Shown piece after piece: positions 1 to 8,460 of a stretch of DNA of 64,000 nucleotides. Source of the DNA: Rouxiella chamberiensis (GTDB lineage: Bacteria > Pseudomonadota > Gammaproteobacteria > Enterobacterales > Enterobacteriaceae); NCBI RefSeq assembly GCF_026967475.1, contig NZ_CP114058.1, positions 1,612,001-1,676,000 of the forward strand, written 5' to 3'. The stretch's first letter is position 1. Each line of letters starts with the position of its first letter. The position numbers and the translations under genes are program-made. The notes beneath the pieces are model-generated. The model was not told the DNA's origin, ran no database searches, and was given only the letters and a program-made list of their open reading frames with translations.

Positions 1-900
1 GCTGTGGGTTAATATCAGACTGCCCAGATAAGGCACTTCAATAGCATATTTGGTGCGCTCTTCTTCCATGTCGGGAATACCAAACAGAATCAGCGGTGAG
101 GCTTCGCCGGGTTTATTTTCCCAGTGCCCTTCAATGGCGGCAATTTTGGCGGGCTGATGTTCGAGGGTATTTAATCCGTGCGCATCGCCGATAAGCGCCT
201 GTACGGGCGCGACAATCAGCGCCATCCACAACGCCATGGAAAACATTTTGCGAATGGCCGGATTATCATGGCCCCGCAATAAATGCCAGGCGCCCGACGC
301 GCCGACGAAAAAGGCGCTGGCAAGGAATGCCGCCGTCGACATATGCAGTAAACGGAACGGGAAGGAAGGATTGAAAACGATTTTGAACCAGTCATCCGGA
401 ATAATGATGCCGTTCTGGATAATAAAGCCTTGCGGGGTATGCATCCAGCTATTGGACGCCAGAATCCAGAAGGTCGAAATCAGTGTGCCCAGTGCCACCA
501 TGCAGGTGGCGAAGAAATGCAGGCCTCTGCCCACGCGGTTCCAGCCAAAGAGCATGACACCAAGAAAGCCCGCCTCGAGGAAAAACGCCGTCAACACTTC
601 ATAGGTTAACAGCGGCCCCGTGATACTCCCGGCAAATTGCGAGAATCCGCTCCAGTTGGTCCCGAATTGATAGGCCATGACCAACCCGGACACGACCCCC
701 ATACCAAAGTTGACGGCAAATATTTTTGACCAGAAATGATAGAGGTCACGATAGGCATCTTTATGCGTTTTAAGCCACATTCCTTCCAGCACGGCAAGGA
801 AACTGGCAAGGCCGATAGTAATTGCGGGAAAAATAATATGGAAGGACACAGTAAAGGCGAACTGAATCCGGGCGAGGTGAAAGGCATCTAATTCAAACAT
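1..900 (-). CDS. Cytochrome bd ubiquinol oxidase subunit I, 3' part cut by window edge
   Basis: The first 300 residues are present; the gene runs off the left edge. It starts with ATG at 900 and opens MFELDAFHLARIQFAFTVSF. This is the heme-bearing subunit of a cytochrome bd quinol oxidase in the inner membrane, which oxidises quinol and reduces oxygen to water. Visible family landmarks are the b595 ligand-type histidine at residue 21 (in SFHIIFP), the conserved GTNW after helix 2, and the LLHMSTAAF stretch carrying the second conserved histidine. The N-terminus resembles the CioA/short-Q-loop type more than E. coli CydA (my judgement from motif wording; the Q loop lies past what I can read fully). 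Codons are intact throughout, with no frameshift. The usual partner, subunit II, should lie to the left of the window. Confidence 0.93.
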   Translation of the reverse strand, partial: MFELDAFHLARIQFAFTVSFHIIFPAITIGLASFLAVLEGMWLKTHKDAYRDLYHFWSKIFAVNFGMGVVSGLVMAYQFGTNWSGFSQFAGSITGPLLTYEVLTAFFLEAGFLGVMLFGWNRVGRGLHFFATCMVALGTLISTFWILASNSWMHTPQGFIIQNGIIIPDDWFKIVFNPSFPFRLLHMSTAAFLASAFFVGASGAWHLLRGHDNPAIRKMFSMALWMALIVAPVQALIGDAHGLNTLEHQPAKIAAIEGHWENKPGEASPLILFGIPDMEEERTKYAIEVPYLGSLILTHS

Positions 901-1279
901 TGCTTAGTTCCTTAATTAACTCTCTATTTTTGCACCCTCTCGTCGTTTTGTAGAAACCCCATCCGGCGAGAAAATAAGGCGATCGTAAATCTATAACAAA
1001 AATATAAAATGCACAGTTTGGTAAAAAACTGACATAACAGTTAAAAGCGGAAATTATTGGTCATATTCTGAAATGCCATGACTCTTCGAAGTATGGCTTT
1101 AGCCATTAAGTTTGCAAGGGTGTTTTTGGAGACAAAACAGGCAATGAGAGTTGGATCGGCTTCGGCGGGTTATTTGGCTTAAAGAAAGGATGATGTGTAG
1201 AGGATGGCGAAGGGATTATCTCAACATGCCCCTCGAGAGGGGCTTTAAACGTAACAAGGAGCCTTGAATAACCGGCTGC
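901..1279. other. Intergenic stretch upstream of the cytochrome bd gene
   Basis: About 380 bases with no gene. The first ~120 bases are A+T-rich and must hold the promoter of the minus-strand oxidase gene. A perfect 16-base palindrome GCCCCTCGAGAGGGGC lies at 1228-1243; it could be part of a transcription terminator for the minus-strand gene ending at 1280, but no T-run follows it on that strand. Nothing else recognised. Confidence 0.6.
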
Positions 1280-1801
1280 CTATTCAAACTTGTCCTTGAA
1301 TTTTTCAAGTGCCGTCGTGGCGCACTTCTCGTCTTTGTCACCGCCCGGCGCACCAGACACCCCTAACCCGCCCAATACGGTGCCATCGGCCTTGCGAATC
1401 TTTGCGCCGCCTGCGATAAAGATAATTTCCGGTTCCGTCGCCAGCACCGCGCCCTCCTGAGGGCCTGCCAGTTTGGCATCAACCAGTTCGCTGGTGGTGT
1501 TCTTGTGGAAAGTCCGGCCATAGGAGAAGGCGGTATAGGCCTTGCGATAGGAAACCGACAGCGTTTGCAGCGGCGCATTGTTGCTGCGGATCACCGCCTG
1601 CTGCTGGCCCGAGGGTTCTACCACGGTAGCTGTGACTTCATACCCTTCATCCAGACAGTTTTGCACCGCCTGACTCGCCAGTTGCTCCGCCGTTTTCCAG
1701 TCGAGTTTCTGCGTCGAGACCAGTTGAGTCGCCGACAGCGCCGAAAAGGATGCCGACAACGCCGTGATGGAAAATAAAATGTTGATTAACCCTTTTTGCA
1801 T
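1280..1801 (-). CDS. Secreted GlcG/HbpS family heme-binding-like protein
   Basis: A 173-residue protein of the GlcG/HbpS (DUF336) family, small proteins that bind heme or sit beside oxidative pathways; the exact role here is unknown. A Sec signal peptide is clear (MQKGLINILF...SALSA), so the product is periplasmic. The mature part shows the family pattern LAGPQEGAV and a glycine-rich C-terminal GGLGVSGAPGG loop. A longer frame begins at 1846, but the ATG at 1801 is preceded by a perfect AGGAGG Shine-Dalgarno and starts the signal peptide, so I chose it. It stands alone, between the oxidase gene and a divergent BLUF gene. Confidence 0.8.
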   Translation of the reverse strand: MQKGLINILFSITALSASFSALSATQLVSTQKLDWKTAEQLASQAVQNCLDEGYEVTATVVEPSGQQQAVIRSNNAPLQTLSVSYRKAYTAFSYGRTFHKNTTSELVDAKLAGPQEGAVLATEPEIIFIAGGAKIRKADGTVLGGLGVSGAPGGDKDEKCATTALEKFKDKFE

Positions 1802-2321
1802 AATTCCTCCTGAAAGAATTGAGACAACGGCCTCACAGGCCCTCACCGAGGTAAACTGAAAATAGCTGAATCGTTTAAGCCTCTATCCTAACTATAGGTT
1901 TGTTATGGAATTGTTGCCAAAAAGAAAAAGGGGTTTTATGAAAATTAATGGAAAGAATGCCGCTGGACCATTTCTGCCGCGAACGATAAATGTGATGTAT
2001 TCGTCCGCGTTACTGGTGTATTAGCGGCAAATAACAGCTATAAGTTATTGTTGTTTTTAAGTCGTCGTCCTATATCCATTGACCTTATGTTAGACATCTT
2101 TTATTGTGCCGACAGCAACGCTGTCTAGACAGGCCGACAGAGTGAGTTCGTCAGACTTTGCGCGTCGCCTTCCAGAACTGTTATGGAAATGGGCATCGCC
2201 ACCGGACTGATTCGCTAGAAAGCTTATCCCTGCCTACCCTGCTGATTTGTGTAAAAGTTTACTCTCACAGACAGCGACTCTGACCATTTTGATTCAGAGG
2301 GCAAACAAACTGGAACACAAC
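1802..2321. other. Divergent intergenic region, HbpS-like gene / BLUF gene
   Basis: About 520 bases between divergent genes, without a credible ORF. It holds nested dyads at 2111-2132: GACAGCAACGCTGTC followed by the perfect palindrome CTGTCTAGACAG (2121-2132). Their location upstream of the BLUF gene makes them candidate regulator sites, but no factor can be named from sequence. Confidence 0.45.
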
Positions 2322-3533
2322 ATGTTGTCAACAATCATCTACCGCAGCCATCTATCTGATGACGTTCAGCCGGATATCCTTCCAGGTTTGGTCGCCAAAG
2401 CGACTAAACTCAATGCCCTGTATGGCGTGACCGGAATTCTGCTTTTCGACGGCAGTCATTTTTTCCAGCTTCTGGAAGGTCCCGAAGAAGGTGTGAACAC
2501 CATCTATAACCGGATCTGTCAGGATGATCGTCATAACAATCTGGTCGAGTTGATGCGCGATTACGCCCCTGCGCGCCGTTTCGGCAATGTCGGAATGGAA
2601 CTCTTCGATTTGCAGCAGTACGATGAAGATTCCGTTCTCGAGGCCGTGCTCGATAAAGGCACCTCAAAATACAAACTAACCTATGAAGACCGTGCCTTGC
2701 AGTTTTTGTGCACCTTTGTCGAGGCCAGAGAAAAAGAAAACTACCTCGAAATTCCGTCTGCCGATGCCTGGACCTTTATTGCCAGTGACGCAGAGGCCGC
2801 GATGCTCGAGTCTGCAGAAACCGGATCGCTTGACTACAGTTACGCCTTCCAGCCCATTGTCGACCCTTTGACTCGCCAGGTTGTCTCGCTGGAAGCCGAA
2901 TTGCGCAGCGCCGACGGCAGCCCTGCCCTGAAGTATTTCTCGCAGATTTCGGGTGAGACCGTGTACGAAGCCGAACTGAGGTCAACCCAGTTGGCGTTCG
3001 CGATGGCGAAAAAGTTGGGTATCGGCAGCAAAATGTTGTCGATAAAGCTGCTGCCGATGTCATTGGTGATGGTGCCGAATGCCGTCGATTATCTGTTGCA
3101 GGAAATCCATGCCAACGGTCTGGTACCCGAGCAGATTATCATCGCCGTGACCGAAAATGGCGTCATTACCCGTGAAGAAGAGTTTGCTGCCACTATCAAG
3201 CAGCTCAAGGCCTCGGGTATTCGTCTGGCCATCAACGATTTTGGTGCCGGTTCGGCGGGTTTACTGCTTTTGACGCGTGTACAGCCCGAGCAGATAGTCA
3301 TCGATCGCAATATCATCAGCGACGTGCACAAAAATGGCCCGAAACAGGCTATCGTGCAGGCCATCATCAAGTTTTGCTCATCTCTCGAGATTTCGGTCAT
3401 TGCCTCCGGCATCGAAAAAGCCGAAGAGTGGATGTGGCTCGAAGCCGCCGGTATCCTCAATTTCCAGGGCGCACTGTTCTCGGAACCGCGACTCGGCGGA
3501 ATACCGGTCGTTGCCTGGCCAGAAATGGACTAA
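2322..3533 (+). CDS. bluF: BLUF-EAL blue-light sensor protein (BluF/YcgF type)
   Basis: A 403-residue protein, the same length as E. coli BluF. Residues ~1-95 are a BLUF domain that binds FAD, with the flavin-contacting Tyr in IIYRSHL and Gln in GSHFFQLLEGP. Residues ~155-400 are an EAL domain, but the signature is degenerate: SLEAELRS replaces the EALLR motif and INDFGAG replaces the DDFG acidic pair, so cyclic-di-GMP hydrolysis is unlikely. In E. coli, BluF under blue light antagonises the MerR-like repressor BluR by protein contact; the same role is inferred, though no bluR is adjacent. I chose ATG 2322 over the frame start at 2247 because BLUF domains begin at this methionine. A good terminator follows at 3541. 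Confidence 0.88.
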   Translation: MLSTIIYRSHLSDDVQPDILPGLVAKATKLNALYGVTGILLFDGSHFFQLLEGPEEGVNTIYNRICQDDRHNNLVELMRDYAPARRFGNVGMELFDLQQYDEDSVLEAVLDKGTSKYKLTYEDRALQFLCTFVEAREKENYLEIPSADAWTFIASDAEAAMLESAETGSLDYSYAFQPIVDPLTRQVVSLEAELRSADGSPALKYFSQISGETVYEAELRSTQLAFAMAKKLGIGSKMLSIKLLPMSLVMVPNAVDYLLQEIHANGLVPEQIIIAVTENGVITREEEFAATIKQLKASGIRLAINDFGAGSAGLLLLTRVQPEQIVIDRNIISDVHKNGPKQAIVQAIIKFCSSLEISVIASGIEKAEEWMWLEAAGILNFQGALFSEPRLGGIPVVAWPEMD

Positions 3534-3540
3534 CCTCCAA

Positions 3541-3570
3541 ACAACCACCGGGAAGCCGGTGGTTTTTCTT
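3541..3570 (+). terminator. Rho-independent terminator of bluF
   Basis: Stem AACCACCGG / CCGGTGGTT with a GAAG loop, then a T-rich tail, directly after the bluF stop codon. Confidence 0.85.
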
Positions 3571-3605
3571 TTCTGAATACCTCACCTCTACCCCCGGTTA
3601 TCCCT

Positions 3606-3935
3606 ATGACCTATCTCTATCTTTTTATTGCCATTATTTCTGAAGTGATTGCCACCAGCTCGTTGAAGGCTTCGGCTGGGTTTACCCGTTTTTATCCCTC
3701 CGTGGCGGTCGTGGTGGGTTATATCGTGTCATTTATTTTGCTGTCGCTGGTGCTGAAATCCATGCCGGTCGGGATTGCGTATGCGATTTGGGCGGGAATG
3801 GGCATTGTGCTGGTGGCCTGTGCCGGTTTCATCTTCTTTGGGCAAAAGCTGGATGCCTACGCCATCGGCGGCATGGCGCTGATTATTGCCGGCGTGCTGG
3901 TTATTAATCTGCTGTCTAAAACCGCCGGTCATTAG
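3606..3935 (+). CDS. emrE: EmrE-type small multidrug resistance transporter
   Basis: A 109-residue four-helix inner-membrane protein of the SMR family, a dual-topology proton antiporter for cationic drugs and quaternary ammonium compounds. The essential membrane glutamate is present at residue 13 (ISEVIATSSLK; Glu14 in E. coli EmrE). Other hallmarks are GFTRFYPS, GIAYAIWAGMGIV with the substrate-site Trp, and the FFGQKLD loop before helix 4. The last helix ends INLLSK as in EmrE. It is monocistronic: a terminator precedes it and a convergent regulator gene follows. The Shine-Dalgarno is weak. Similarity is closest to EmrE rather than to SugE/Gdx, which lacks the GIAYAIW wording. Confidence 0.88.
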   Translation: MTYLYLFIAIISEVIATSSLKASAGFTRFYPSVAVVVGYIVSFILLSLVLKSMPVGIAYAIWAGMGIVLVACAGFIFFGQKLDAYAIGGMALIIAGVLVINLLSKTAGH

Positions 3936-3967
3936 CGCGAAAGCTGTCGCCTGCGCGCCAATAAGGG

Positions 3968-4663
3968 TTAGAGGTCGGCCAAGGCCTGGCGCAGGTTTAC
4001 GTCTGTCGATGAGGGGTCTTCAAGCTCAAGCTGGGCCTCGAGCTCTTCCAGATGTTCAATCATCGCCGCCACTGCCTGTTCGTTATCTCCGGCTTCAAGC
4101 GCAGTGATGATGGCCTGATGTTCGTCGGACTGACAGGAAGGTACATCGTTTCGCTGATACAGCGCAACGATAAGTGAGCTGCGAACCATCAGATTAGCCA
4201 ATACTTCGCTCAACACCTCGTTACCGCAGATCTCGCCCAGCATAAGATGAAACTCGCTGAGCTCGCGCACGATGGCGCGGCGATCGGTGGCGTCGGTGGC
4301 CTCACGTTCATTGCGTAAATGCGTAGCAATGCGGTGACGATGACGGCGCATCATCTCGGGCGTAATGGTTTCGACAATGGCTCTTTCGATGGCACGACGT
4401 GCGATAAACACCTCGCGGGCTTCTTTCGCCGTAGGCTGAGACACCATCGCTCCGCGATTGGGTTCAATATTGACAATGCGTTGCATCGCCAGTCGTTGCA
4501 GCGCAACCTGCACATGGTTGCGATTGGCATTCAGCGCCTCGACGATTTGCGCCTCAATCAGTCGAGCGCCGGGGCGCAGCCGATGTTGAGCAATGGCTTT
4601 GGAAAGGACATCGACGATACGCTTGACTTCAAGTTGCTTGGCCGTAGACGTAATGTTGCTCAT
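3968..4663 (-). CDS. GntR-family regulator with FCD domain
   Basis: A 231-residue transcription factor of the GntR superfamily, FadR/FCD branch. Residues ~1-75 form the winged helix-turn-helix; the wording LRPGARLIEAQIVEALNANR is the usual first half with the Asn-Arg recognition segment. Residues ~85-220 are the all-helical FCD ligand domain with its metal-type histidines in EFHLML, DEHQAI and MIEHLEE. FCD regulators usually sense organic acids and repress neighbouring catabolic genes. Here the neighbours are emrE (convergent) and an unknown membrane protein (divergent, 4821), so the target is not obvious. Confidence 0.85.
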   Translation of the reverse strand: MSNITSTAKQLEVKRIVDVLSKAIAQHRLRPGARLIEAQIVEALNANRNHVQVALQRLAMQRIVNIEPNRGAMVSQPTAKEAREVFIARRAIERAIVETITPEMMRRHRHRIATHLRNEREATDATDRRAIVRELSEFHLMLGEICGNEVLSEVLANLMVRSSLIVALYQRNDVPSCQSDEHQAIITALEAGDNEQAVAAMIEHLEELEAQLELEDPSSTDVNLRQALADL

Positions 4664-4820
4664 TGCTTCCCCTGATTGTGAAACATCCTGCTATCACTGA
4701 TTCTATGTTCAGCGTAGTCTTTCATGCAAGGGTCGGAAAAACTTTATACCCTTTTACCACTTACCGCAGCACGCTTTGATCAGTTTTCATTTCGGCAGGT
4801 AAGTACTATGCCCCTCCAAA

Positions 4821-5441
4821 TTGTTTTCGGTTTATTATCATGAGAAATCCAATAATAAAGCAGGTTATCTTTTTTCTGCTCTTTGCGTTTTGTGCGGCTT
4901 TTACGACTGGGGTGCTTTTTTCGATGTTGTCATTCTCAAAGATCAGGTGAAGGAAATTTCGGCTACGGAAATTATTCAGGAGTCATTCCTGTTTATTACC
5001 GCGGCGGTATTTTTCATGCAGTCTCGCCGGCATAAAGCTTTACGCGGGGGGTACATTCTTGCCTCTGCCTTTTTTGGTTGCATGTTGATTCGCGAGTTGG
5101 ATGGGTTATTTGACCTGATTCATTTTGGGGCCTGGATCTATTTCGCCAGTCTGCTTGCGGTCTATGCCGTTTGCTGGGCGGCCACCATGCCTAAAACGAC
5201 GTTTAACGGTCTGTATGCCATCGTGGAGGAAGAAGCCTTCCCCATTCTGCTGTTTGGATTGGTCGTGATTCTGGTGTTCTCGCGCCTGATGGGTTTACAT
5301 CAGATTTGGCAGGCCGCCGTAGCGGGCGACAATGTGCGCCTGGTCAAGAATCTGGTCGAGGAAGGCATTGAATTGTTTGGCTATTCATTGTGCCTGACTG
5401 CCGCATTGCGTATGCGCTATTCTTCAATCCAAAAGATATAA
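4821..5441 (+). CDS. Hypothetical multi-pass membrane protein
   Basis: A 206-residue protein that I do not recognise. About five to six hydrophobic segments are visible (around residues 15-38, 51-65, 76-92, 101-120, 139-155 and 188-200), so it is an inner-membrane protein. The reading frame opens with TTG at 4821 and has no good Shine-Dalgarno. Two out-of-frame ATGs lie nearby: one at 4808 that ends after 11 codons, and one at 4840 overlapping that stop. Start choice is therefore uncertain, and an upstream frameshift is possible. It is divergent from the FCD regulator and ends at a strong bidirectional terminator. Confidence 0.65.
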   Translation: MFSVYYHEKSNNKAGYLFSALCVLCGFYDWGAFFDVVILKDQVKEISATEIIQESFLFITAAVFFMQSRRHKALRGGYILASAFFGCMLIRELDGLFDLIHFGAWIYFASLLAVYAVCWAATMPKTTFNGLYAIVEEEAFPILLFGLVVILVFSRLMGLHQIWQAAVAGDNVRLVKNLVEEGIELFGYSLCLTAALRMRYSSIQKI

Positions 5442-5446
5442 AACAA

Positions 5447-5479
5447 CCTCGGCAGGGTTCGTTGCCCTGCCGAGGTTTT
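5447..5479. terminator. Bidirectional terminator
   Basis: Perfect 11-bp stem CCTCGGCAGGG / CCCTGCCGAGG with a 7-base loop, A-run on the left and T-run on the right. It serves the plus-strand membrane gene and the minus-strand ABC operon. Confidence 0.9.
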
Positions 5480-5498
5480 ACCCTGCTTTATTCCTCTA

Positions 5499-6452
5499 TC
5501 ACGCAGCCGTCTTAACCGCCTCCGCAGGCTTGGCAGGCATCACCCAGGGTGAGTTGATGGGAAAATCCGGTCGGCCTTCATCAAGCGGTAAGCCCCATTT
5601 TTTCAGCAACTGCTCGTAAATACCCTGCTTGTTCAACTTGAGCAAAGCTTGCTGCATGGCCGAGGCCAGTTTCTTGCCGTCTTCACTGGTCCCAAACCCG
5701 ATACCGTAAGACGCGTTGACATAGAAAAAGACGGTCTGATACAGGTCGGGGAATTTCTTGGCGTTATAACTTCCCGCGGGTGAATCCACCCACACCGCAT
5801 CGCTCGATTTATTGACTATCGACAGCATGACCGCATTGGTATCGGGATAGGTTGAGATGACCACCGGCTTTTTGCCGTCCTTGACGCATTTCTCGTTCAA
5901 TACTTTGGCATCCTCGAAGGTATTGGTGCCGCGTGGTAGAGCCACATTCAATCCGCAAAGGGCGTCCAGCGAATTCATGACCATTTTGCGCTGCGGCGAC
6001 GCGACAATGGTCTGGCCGATATTGAGGTAATCGACAAACGTCACCTGCTTGTGGCGGGAATCGAAATCACCAAGCGAAAGCAGCACGTCGAAGCGATTGG
6101 CGCTGAGTCCAGGAATCAGCGAGTCGAAAGAGGTCTGGGTAAAGTTGACCTTCAATCCCAGCACCTTGGCGGCAGCCGCAACGAGATCGGGCGTGAAACC
6201 GTCAATGTCGCCGTCTTCGTTGACGAATTTTATCGGCGGCACTTCAGGGTTTACCGCCACGGTCAGCGTAGACTTGTTTTTATAAGCCGCAGGCACCAGC
6301 GCCGAAAGCTGCGAGTCCGTCTGAATCGCCGCAAGGTCGGGCGCGCCCGCTGCCTGTGCCGACGCAATAAACAGAGGTGAGACGTTTAAAATACAGGCCG
6401 TCAGCAGGGCCAGGCAGGTTTTGGCGACGGGGAAATTTTTACGTGCTTTCAT
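5499..6452 (-). CDS. Polar amino-acid ABC transporter, periplasmic binding protein
   Basis: A 317-residue SBP_bac_3-type binding protein with a signal peptide ending near ASAQA. The core shows LTVAVNPEVPPIKFVNEDGD, GFTPDLVAAAAKVLG and the ligand-gripping segment DVLLSLGDFDSRHKQVTFVDY typical of cystine, glutamine or arginine receptors. It is the last gene of a five-gene minus-strand operon: permease, ATPase, flavin monooxygenase, flavin reductase, binding protein. Substrate is inferred only from context: coupling to an NtaA/SnaA-type monooxygenase suggests an S- or N-modified amino acid that needs oxidative cleavage after import. Confidence 0.88.
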   Translation of the reverse strand: MKARKNFPVAKTCLALLTACILNVSPLFIASAQAAGAPDLAAIQTDSQLSALVPAAYKNKSTLTVAVNPEVPPIKFVNEDGDIDGFTPDLVAAAAKVLGLKVNFTQTSFDSLIPGLSANRFDVLLSLGDFDSRHKQVTFVDYLNIGQTIVASPQRKMVMNSLDALCGLNVALPRGTNTFEDAKVLNEKCVKDGKKPVVISTYPDTNAVMLSIVNKSSDAVWVDSPAGSYNAKKFPDLYQTVFFYVNASYGIGFGTSEDGKKLASAMQQALLKLNKQGIYEQLLKKWGLPLDEGRPDFPINSPWVMPAKPAEAVKTAA

Positions 6453-6508
6453 AAGTCACACCCTTAATGTTGGCGAGAATAGAGACAGCAAAAAAGTTCA
6501 GCATCAAA

Positions 6509-7009
6509 TTATCGGCTGGGCATTTCGATGGAGGCGAATTCTCGTTGATGCCATAACAGGCAGCTTGCGAGGGGATCGTCATGCAGGATCGATTCGGTTA
6601 TTTCACCGATAAAAATGGTGTGGGAATAACCGTCGATAGCTTCGGTAACCTTGCATTCGAGTGCCACCAGGCTGTCATGTAAAATAGGCGCACCGTTTAT
6701 TCCAAACTGCCATTTAATGGTGGCGAATCGCTGGGCACCCTTGGCGGAATAAAAGCATTGTGCCACCGCTTTCTGATTGGCTGCCAATAAATTCACCGCA
6801 AAGACTTTACTGTTTATTATCATGTCATGCGCCGATGCACTTTTATTGATACAGACCAGAATGGAAGGCGGCTCGGCGGATAAACTGCATACCGAGGTAG
6901 CAATTAACCCGGCTGGGTCAGCGCCGTCACGCGTGGTAATAATATTAATGGCACTGGTAAAGCGTGACATGGCGTGGCGAAACAAATCGGCTTTATTCGA
7001 ATCAGTCAT
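6509..7009 (-). CDS. Flavin reductase family protein (FMN reductase component)
   Basis: A 166-residue protein of the flavin reductase-like (HpaC/RutF) family, which uses NAD(P)H to supply reduced FMN to a partner monooxygenase. Family features are AMSRFTSAINIITT at the N-terminus, GLIATSVCSLSAEPPSILVCIN around residue 35-57 (flavin phosphate binding), and the FAVNLLAANQ strand. It lies 58 bases downstream of the flavin-dependent monooxygenase gene on the same strand, the standard two-component arrangement. No frameshift or truncation is seen. Confidence 0.88.
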   Translation of the reverse strand: MTDSNKADLFRHAMSRFTSAINIITTRDGADPAGLIATSVCSLSAEPPSILVCINKSASAHDMIINSKVFAVNLLAANQKAVAQCFYSAKGAQRFATIKWQFGINGAPILHDSLVALECKVTEAIDGYSHTIFIGEITESILHDDPLASCLLWHQREFASIEMPSR

Positions 7010-7067
7010 GAGTAAACCCTGAGAAATAGAGCGTGAGTTACGTGGTAAATGTTTTTAATAATGCGAA

Positions 7068-8390
7068 TTATTTGCCAAATACCAGAGGATCCAAACCTAA
7101 GTTCCCGCGCAGCGTCGAAGCTTCATACTCCTGACGGAATAACCCGCGCTTGCGTAATTCAGGCAATATATATTTGGCAAAATCATCAATTCCCTGTGGC
7201 AACGTTGCCGGACAGATATTAAAACCATCTGCCGCGCCACCTTTGAACCAGGCTTCCATTTCATCGACGACTTCTTCAGGCGAACCAATAAAATTCTTGT
7301 TGCTCCCGGCAGCCACACGGTTAAACATCTGGCGAATGGTCAGATTCTCTTTACGCGCGACTTTAAGCAGATTTTCGGCAATACTGCGGACCTTCTGATT
7401 ACCGACGTCAGGAACGGGGCCGTCAATATCATGTCCCGACAGATCGCCGAGCACGTTGTACAAGAGCGCCAACCCGGTCAGCGGGTCGATCAGCGCCTCG
7501 AGTTCATTGAATTTATCCAGCGCTTCCTGGCGGTCTTTCCCGGTATAAATGGTGACGCCTGGCATAATCAGCAATTGATCGGCCGAACGGCCATATTTCG
7601 CGAGACGCCCTTTAATGTCGTCATAATAGGTTTTCGCCGATTCGAAATCCTGCGCGTTGCTGTAGACAATATCGGCGCTTCTTGCCGCCAGTTCTCGTCC
7701 CGCCTCGGCTGCACCCGCCTGCACGATAATTGGCCGTCCCTGTGGAGTGCGGGCCGAATTCAGCGGTCCGCGCACTCTAAAATGCTTTCCTTTATGATTG
7801 GCGACATGCAATTTCTCTTCGTCATAAAAAATGCCGCTCTGCTTGTCACGAATAAAGGCGTCTTCTTCCCAGCTGTCCCAGAGTTTTTTGACCACTTCGA
7901 CAAACTCGTCGGCACGCTCGTACCGCTCTTCATAGCCCAGATGCTCATTGCGGTTGAAGTTCCAGGCTTCCTGTTCGGACCACGAGGTCACTACATTCCA
8001 ACCCGCACGCCCGCCGCTGATATGGTCTATCGACGCATATTTCCGCGCAATGTGGAAAGGCTCGTTGTAGGTCGTAGAGGCGGTCGCCACCAGGCCGATG
8101 TGCGAGGTGCAGGCACCAATTGCCGCCAGCAGCGTCAAAGGTTCAAGCTCGGCATTTTTGGAATCGCGTGCCAGCGACCCTTTCGGCGTGTCGTTGCTGC
8201 GCACGCCAATGCCGTCGGCAAAGAAAATCATGTCGAACTTGGCTTCTTCCGCCGTCTGCGCGCTCTTAAGAAAATATTTAAAATCGAGGGTTCCGCTCAC
8301 CGGAACATCCGGATGTCGCCATGCCGCAAGATGATAGCCAAAATAGCGCATGGACAAACCCAGTCTTAATTTTCTGCTTTCACCGTTCAT
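7068..8390 (-). CDS. LLM-class flavin monooxygenase, NtaA/SnaA/DszA subfamily
   Basis: A 440-residue bacterial-luciferase-like monooxygenase. This subfamily oxidises N- or S-containing substrates using reduced FMN from a separate reductase (encoded next door at 6509). Recognisable are FFADGIGVRS near the N-terminus, the ATASTTYNEPFHIARKYASIDHISGGRAGWNVVTS-type block (residues ~100-135), the LHVANHKGKHFRVRGPLNSARTPQGRP region, and the substrate-lid GSPEEVVDEMEAWF near residue 370. Length is normal for the NtaA group and longer than SsuD. Bacillus subtilis has an analogous operon (ytm/cmo) combining such an enzyme with a cystine-type ABC importer for S-modified cysteines; by analogy this one may release sulfur from an alkylated cysteine. 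The ATG has an AGGA Shine-Dalgarno. Confidence 0.87.
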   Translation of the reverse strand: MNGESRKLRLGLSMRYFGYHLAAWRHPDVPVSGTLDFKYFLKSAQTAEEAKFDMIFFADGIGVRSNDTPKGSLARDSKNAELEPLTLLAAIGACTSHIGLVATASTTYNEPFHIARKYASIDHISGGRAGWNVVTSWSEQEAWNFNRNEHLGYEERYERADEFVEVVKKLWDSWEEDAFIRDKQSGIFYDEEKLHVANHKGKHFRVRGPLNSARTPQGRPIIVQAGAAEAGRELAARSADIVYSNAQDFESAKTYYDDIKGRLAKYGRSADQLLIMPGVTIYTGKDRQEALDKFNELEALIDPLTGLALLYNVLGDLSGHDIDGPVPDVGNQKVRSIAENLLKVARKENLTIRQMFNRVAAGSNKNFIGSPEEVVDEMEAWFKGGAADGFNICPATLPQGIDDFAKYILPELRKRGLFRQEYEASTLRGNLGLDPLVFGK

Positions 8391-8460
8391 GTGTGATCCT
8401 TTGTATGATTAACCAGGAATAACTATAAAATCTGTGAAAAAAGTGATGTCGGGAAAACGA

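Noticed and set aside
4808..4843. Leader peptide (11 codons) before the unknown membrane protein
   Set aside because: Too short to judge; no attenuator structure or codon pattern supports it.
7431..8369. 312-codon plus-strand frame opposite the NtaA-type monooxygenase
   Set aside because: Antisense frame created by codon bias of the real gene; no ribosome-binding site or recognisable domain.
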